64,000 nucleotides of DNA from Clostridia bacterium. Lineage in GTDB: Bacteria > Bacillota > Clostridia > Oscillospirales > CAG-272. Shown here piece by piece: positions 60,260 through 64,000 of the stretch. The position numbers and the translations under genes are program-made. The stretch spans positions 1 to 64,000 of the forward strand of contig JAFTXX010000001.1 in assembly GCA_017461475.1 (NCBI GenBank). The letters are read 5' to 3'. Numbering within the stretch: position 1 is the first letter of the stretch; each line of letters starts with the position of its first letter. The notes below the pieces were generated by a model, which saw only the letters and a program-made list of their open reading frames with translations, was not told the DNA's origin and ran no database searches.

Positions 60260-61978
60260 ATGAAAACGGTAAAACGATTTTGTGCTTATTACCGACCGTA
60301 TATCAAGACTTTTGTATTTGATATGCTTTGCGCACTCGGCGTTGCGCTGTGCAGTTTGATTTATCCCAAGCTCACGGGCGAAATTATCGACGAGTTTATA
60401 CCAAATAAAAATGTAAAACTGATACTGATTTTTGCGGCTGTCCTTGTGGTGCTTTACTTTGTAAAAAAGTTGATGAACCTTTTTATACAGGACTACGGAC
60501 ACCGAATGGCGGCAATGATGCAGGCGGATATGCGCCGCGATTTGTTTGACCATATGCAAAAACTTCCGTTTTCTTTTTACGACAATAACAAGACGGGCGC
60601 GCTGCTTTCACGCATTGTAAGCGACTTGCTCGACGTTTCCGAACTTGCGCACCACGGCCCCGAGGACCTCTTTCTCGCAATTGTGTTGCTCATAGGCTCG
60701 TTTATCCTCATGGCGCAGGTCAACGTCTGGCTTACGCTTATCATCTTTGCGTTCATTCCGATAATGATCTTCTTCGCAATGAAAATGCGCGGCAAAATGA
60801 GCGTTGAATTTAAGGCGATGCGCGCCGAGAACGCTAAGATAAACGCGTCAATTGAAAACAGCCTTACGGGAGTGCGCGTCACCAAGGCGTACGTTGCGCA
60901 CGGCTATGAAAATGAGAAGTTCGGCGAGGCAACCGACAGTTATGTCAAAACCCGTTTCCGCGCACTGAACGCGATGGCGCAGTTCCACAGCACGTCCACG
61001 TTTATGTTTGACTTACTCAAACTTATCGTGCTTGTCAGCGGCGGACTTTTCTCGATTTACGGCTACATTACCCCAGGCGATTTCGCGGCGTTTCTTATCT
61101 ATGTCAACGTCTTTGTTGACCCTATCAACCGCATCGTAAACTTTGTCGAGCAGTTCCAGAACGGCATGAGCGGATTTGAGCGCTTCTGCGCTATTATGGA
61201 CACTCCCACAGAGAGCGACGAACCCGACGCAAAGCCGATTGACAAAGTCAACGGCGAGATAGTGTTTGACGATGTTTCGTTTAAGTACAACGACTCAAAG
61301 GAAATACTTAACCACCTTTCGTTTAAAGTTGCACCCGGCAAAACTCTTGCTCTTGTAGGTCCGTCGGGCGGCGGCAAAACCACAATTTGCAATATTATCC
61401 CGCGTTTTTACGATATCGAGGGTGGTGCGGTTAAACTTGACGGTACCGACATCCGCAAGATTACTCTTGAGTCGCTCCGCAAAAATGTCGGCATAGTCTC
61501 GCAGGATGTGTTCCTCTTTGACTCTACTATCCGCGACAACATCTGTTACGGCTCAAAAGATGTCAGCGATGAGGAAATGATAGTGGCGGCAAAACGCGCA
61601 AACATACATGAGTACATTATGAGCCTGCCCGACGGTTATGACACTGAGGTAGGTGAGCGCGGAGTCAAGCTCTCGGGCGGTCAGAAACAGCGCGTTGCAA
61701 TTGCCCGTGTGTTCCTCAAAAATCCGCCTATACTTATCCTCGACGAAGCGACGAGCGCTCTTGACAACGCCACCGAAAAGCTGATTTCGGAAAGCCTGGA
61801 CGAGCTCTCCGTGGGACGTACCACGATAGTTGTCGCGCACCGACTTTCCACCGTTAAAAAAGCCGACGAGATAATCGTTATGACCGACGACGGCATAAAA
61901 GAGCGCGGCAGCCATGACGAGCTTATGCAGATCGGCGGCATATACAAAGAACTTTACGAATATCAATTCCGTGTTTAA
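60260..61978 (+). CDS. ABC exporter half-transporter (MdlB/MsbA type)
   Basis: The 572-residue product is a six-helix membrane domain fused to an ATPase. ATPase motifs: Walker A GPSGGGKTT, Q-loop VSQDVFLFDS, signature LSGGQKQR, Walker B ILILDEATSALD and H-loop VAHRLS. It should work as a homodimer that exports lipid, drug or peptide; the substrate is not visible. AACGGAGGTGAG precedes ATG. hisS follows 10 bases after its stop. Confidence 0.95.
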   Translation: MKTVKRFCAYYRPYIKTFVFDMLCALGVALCSLIYPKLTGEIIDEFIPNKNVKLILIFAAVLVVLYFVKKLMNLFIQDYGHRMAAMMQADMRRDLFDHMQKLPFSFYDNNKTGALLSRIVSDLLDVSELAHHGPEDLFLAIVLLIGSFILMAQVNVWLTLIIFAFIPIMIFFAMKMRGKMSVEFKAMRAENAKINASIENSLTGVRVTKAYVAHGYENEKFGEATDSYVKTRFRALNAMAQFHSTSTFMFDLLKLIVLVSGGLFSIYGYITPGDFAAFLIYVNVFVDPINRIVNFVEQFQNGMSGFERFCAIMDTPTESDEPDAKPIDKVNGEIVFDDVSFKYNDSKEILNHLSFKVAPGKTLALVGPSGGGKTTICNIIPRFYDIEGGAVKLDGTDIRKITLESLRKNVGIVSQDVFLFDSTIRDNICYGSKDVSDEEMIVAAKRANIHEYIMSLPDGYDTEVGERGVKLSGGQKQRVAIARVFLKNPPILILDEATSALDNATEKLISESLDELSVGRTTIVVAHRLSTVKKADEIIVMTDDGIKERGSHDELMQIGGIYKELYEYQFRV

Positions 61979-61988
61979 GGAGAAAACC

Positions 61989-63308
61989 ATGTCTACTACA
62001 AAAACCGAGCCCCGCGTGCTTCAGGGCACGATGGAGCTTCTTCCCCCCGACCAGATTCTTTTTAATAAAATGTACGACACTATCCGCGAGGTTTATGAAA
62101 GCTTCGGTTTCCTGCCTCTCGATACCCCCGTGCTCGAATATTCAAACGTGCTTCTCGCAAAGGCGGGCGGCGAAACCGAAAAGCAGATTTACCGCTTTAC
62201 CAAGGGTGACACCGACCTTTCTATGCGCTTTGACCTCACCGTGCCGCTTGCACGCTATGTGTCCCTGCACAAAAACGACCTCGTTTTCCCGTTCAAGCGT
62301 TACCAAATGGGCAAGGTTTACCGCGGCGAGCGTCCGCAGAAGGGACGTTTCCGCGAGTTCTATCAGTGCGACATAGACATCATCGGCTCCGAGGCGCTCG
62401 ACCTCATGTACGACGCAGAAATGCCCGCGGTTATCTACAATGTGTTCACCAAGCTGAACTTCGGCGATTTTGTTATCCGTATCAACAACCGCAAGGTTCT
62501 CAACGGCTTTTTCTCCTCGCTCGGTCTTGCCGACAAGATAGGCGACATTCTTCGCACCATTGATAAGCTCGAAAAAATCGGTGCAGAGAAGGTCATGGCG
62601 GAACTCAGCGAGTTCGGAGTTGACGGCGCGGCTGCTGATAAGATTCTCGCGTTTATCAACATCAAGGGCACCAATGCGGAAGTCCTCGCGGCGCTCAAGG
62701 CTGTTGATTGCGCAGACGAGACCTTTAAGGAAGGCGTTGACGAACTTGAAAAGGTCGTTAACTACGCATATATGTACGGCATTCCCGAGAAGAATATCGC
62801 CATTGACCTCACCATAGCCCGCGGACTTGACTATTACACGGGTACAGTTTACGAGACCAAGATGGTCGATTATCCCGCGCTCGGAAGTGTTTGCTCGGGC
62901 GGTCGCTACGATAACCTCACCGGTTACTACACCGACGATTCTCTCCCCGGCATCGGCATTTCTATCGGCCTTACCCGCCTGTTCTCTCAGCTCAGAAGCG
63001 AGAATATCATCTCCGACGACCGCAAGAGCCTTGTTGACGTGCTGTTCATTCCTATGGACAAGAACCACATCGACTTTGTTCTCGAAAGCGCGGCAGTAAT
63101 TCGCAATGCAGGTTTTAAGGTTGATGTGTACTGCCTTGATAAGGGCATGAAACCAAAGATGAAGTTTGCCAACCGCAGCGGCATCCCGTATGTTGCACTC
63201 GTAGGCGACAGCGAAGCCGAGGCAGGCAAGATAATGCTTAAAAACATGGAAAGCGGCGAGCAGGAGCTCCTCACCCCCGCAGAAGCCGCAGAAAAATTGA
63301 AAAAGTAA
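61989..63308 (+). CDS. hisS: Histidyl-tRNA synthetase
   Basis: The 439-residue class II synthetase charges tRNA-His. Motif 2 region is KVYRGERPQKGRFREFYQCD, His-binding LTIARGLDYYTGTVYE and motif 3 GIGISIGLTRLFSQL. The C-terminal anticodon domain follows. The start at 61989 is set by AAGGAG 8 bases upstream. A longer frame into the ABC gene has no site. Confidence 0.96.
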   Translation: MSTTKTEPRVLQGTMELLPPDQILFNKMYDTIREVYESFGFLPLDTPVLEYSNVLLAKAGGETEKQIYRFTKGDTDLSMRFDLTVPLARYVSLHKNDLVFPFKRYQMGKVYRGERPQKGRFREFYQCDIDIIGSEALDLMYDAEMPAVIYNVFTKLNFGDFVIRINNRKVLNGFFSSLGLADKIGDILRTIDKLEKIGAEKVMAELSEFGVDGAAADKILAFINIKGTNAEVLAALKAVDCADETFKEGVDELEKVVNYAYMYGIPEKNIAIDLTIARGLDYYTGTVYETKMVDYPALGSVCSGGRYDNLTGYYTDDSLPGIGISIGLTRLFSQLRSENIISDDRKSLVDVLFIPMDKNHIDFVLESAAVIRNAGFKVDVYCLDKGMKPKMKFANRSGIPYVALVGDSEAEAGKIMLKNMESGEQELLTPAEAAEKLKK

Positions 63309-63309
63309 G

Positions 63310-63338
63310 AAAAAGGAAGCTGCAAGGCTTCCTTTTTT
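63310..63338 (+). terminator. hisS terminator
   Basis: AAAAAGGAAGC pairs with GCTTCCTTTTT around a TGCAAG loop and a T tail, right after the stop. Confidence 0.87.
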
Positions 63339-63413
63339 GCATAGCGGGGAAGCGCAATTACCGCCTTAATCAATTTCCAAAAATTCTTAATAAAATCTTA
63401 ATGGTTTAGGGTA

Positions 63414-63442
63414 TTGGATTTTAAAACTTTATGTGGTATTTT
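63414..63442 (+). promoter_or_regulatory. Candidate promoter of the response regulator
   Basis: TTGGAT (63414-63419), 17 bases and TATTTT (63437-63442), 22 bases before ATG. Both boxes are partial matches. Confidence 0.4.
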
Positions 63443-63464
63443 ATTATTGACGGAGGGAAATGAC

Positions 63465-64000
63465 ATGTACAACATTTTGATTTGCGACGACGAAAAGGAT
63501 ATCGTTTCCGCGCTGAAGATTTATCTTGAGGCGGAGGGGTATAAGACCTTTTCGGCGTATAACGGGCGCGAGGCGCTTGAAATTATAGAAAAAGAGGATA
63601 TCCACCTTGTGCTCATGGATATAATGATGCCCGGGATGGACGGCATTGAAGCACTGTCAAAACTTCGCGAGAGGTACAATGTTCCCGTGATACTGCTGAC
63701 TGCAAAGAGTGAGGACAGCGACAAGGTGCTCGGGCTCGGCGTAGGTGCCGACGACTACATCACAAAGCCGTTCAGCCCCACCGAGACGCTTGCGCGTGTG
63801 CGGTCGCATTTGCGCAGATATATGCAGCTTGGCGGTGGACAGACCGCCGCGGGGCAAAAGCAGATTTCTGTCGGCGGCATAGAACTTGACGACCTTGCCA
63901 AAGAGGTATTTGTGGACGGCGAAAAGGTGAACCTTACGCCCACCGAATACGAGATTCTTAAACTGCTTATGCAAAACGCGGGAGTGGTTTTCTCTCCTAA
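63465..64000 (+). CDS. OmpR-type response regulator, cut by the window end
   Basis: 178 codons are present before the window ends. The receiver domain shows ILICDDEKDIVSALKIYLEA, phospho-acceptor D52 (LVLMDIMMPGMDG), T79 (VILLTAK) and K101 (ITKPF). A winged-helix DNA-binding domain starts near residue 130 (VNLTPTEYEILKLLMQN). A sensor kinase gene probably follows outside the window, as usual for this type. CGGAGGG lies 8 bases before ATG. Confidence 0.93.
   Translation, partial: MYNILICDDEKDIVSALKIYLEAEGYKTFSAYNGREALEIIEKEDIHLVLMDIMMPGMDGIEALSKLRERYNVPVILLTAKSEDSDKVLGLGVGADDYITKPFSPTETLARVRSHLRRYMQLGGGQTAAGQKQISVGGIELDDLAKEVFVDGEKVNLTPTEYEILKLLMQNAGVVFSP

Overview
The window is chromosomal DNA from an endospore-forming member of the Clostridia (Bacillota). 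The evidence is a gpr-spoIIP sporulation pair, a SigH-type sigma factor, a DUF4364 protein, zinc-type adenylate kinase and S14, a KOW protein between map and infA, strong AGGAGG-type ribosome binding sites and TTGACA/TATAAT promoters. Genus cannot be read from the sequence. No phage, plasmid, CRISPR array, transposase or rRNA gene is visible.

Layout. 0.2-6.4 kb (minus strand): a membrane-anchored XRE regulator, then a housekeeping operon (metallo-beta-lactamase fold protein, rlmH, mnmG, rsmG) followed by a ParB/Noc-family gene, an arrangement common near replication origins of Firmicutes. 6.5-7.8 kb: a galactokinase-family gene with its own promoter and terminator. 8.2-13.0 kb: a secreted-protein operon made of a 1380-residue InlB-repeat protein, a 54-residue peptide of unknown role and a secreted copper-amine-oxidase-like domain protein. 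13.2-18.0 kb: a carbohydrate ABC importer (lipoprotein binding protein, two permeases, no ATPase) with 4-alpha-glucanotransferase (malQ), which suggests maltodextrin or oligosaccharide use. 18-25.6 kb: rsmA, tRNA-Thr(CGU), radC, tRNA-Gln(UUG), spoIIP-gpr, an orphan oligopeptide-binding lipoprotein and a DUF4364 regulator. 25.7-30.1 kb: sigH, a tRNA-like leader before a small zinc-ribbon gene, rlmB, and a large membrane protein that looks like a P-type ATPase that has lost its catalytic motifs. 30.1-36.7 kb: a tight run of eight genes (two radical-SAM/DUF2344 partners, CapA-like lipoprotein, HAD phosphatase, Sel1, CYTH, DUF2500, Ig-like). 37.1-40.4 kb: polA and a membrane protein on the minus strand. 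40.6-56.6 kb: the complete S10-spc-alpha ribosomal cluster from rpsJ to rplQ, with a structured leader and internal hairpins before rplC, rpsH and rpoA. 57-64 kb: DUF1846 protein, XRE regulator divergent from a polysaccharide deacetylase, ABC exporter, hisS and the start of an OmpR-type response regulator.

The accessory signal lies mostly between genes. A four-copy family of long imperfect palindromes with 14-bp terminal inverted repeats (204-328 bp, two copies in each orientation) is dispersed through the window. A second inverted-repeat family has termini GTAGGGG and changed but compensated arms. There is one CCCTCATCCG-type palindrome and one cluster of small hairpins.

The most unusual items are the degenerate P-type ATPase (27.7-30.1 kb), the tRNA-like element before the zinc-ribbon gene (26.4 kb), the 54-residue peptide within the secreted-protein operon (12.4 kb), and the triple operator between the XRE regulator and the deacetylase (59.2 kb). 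No function was invented where the sequence gave none. Domain names are from my recognition of families, not from a search.
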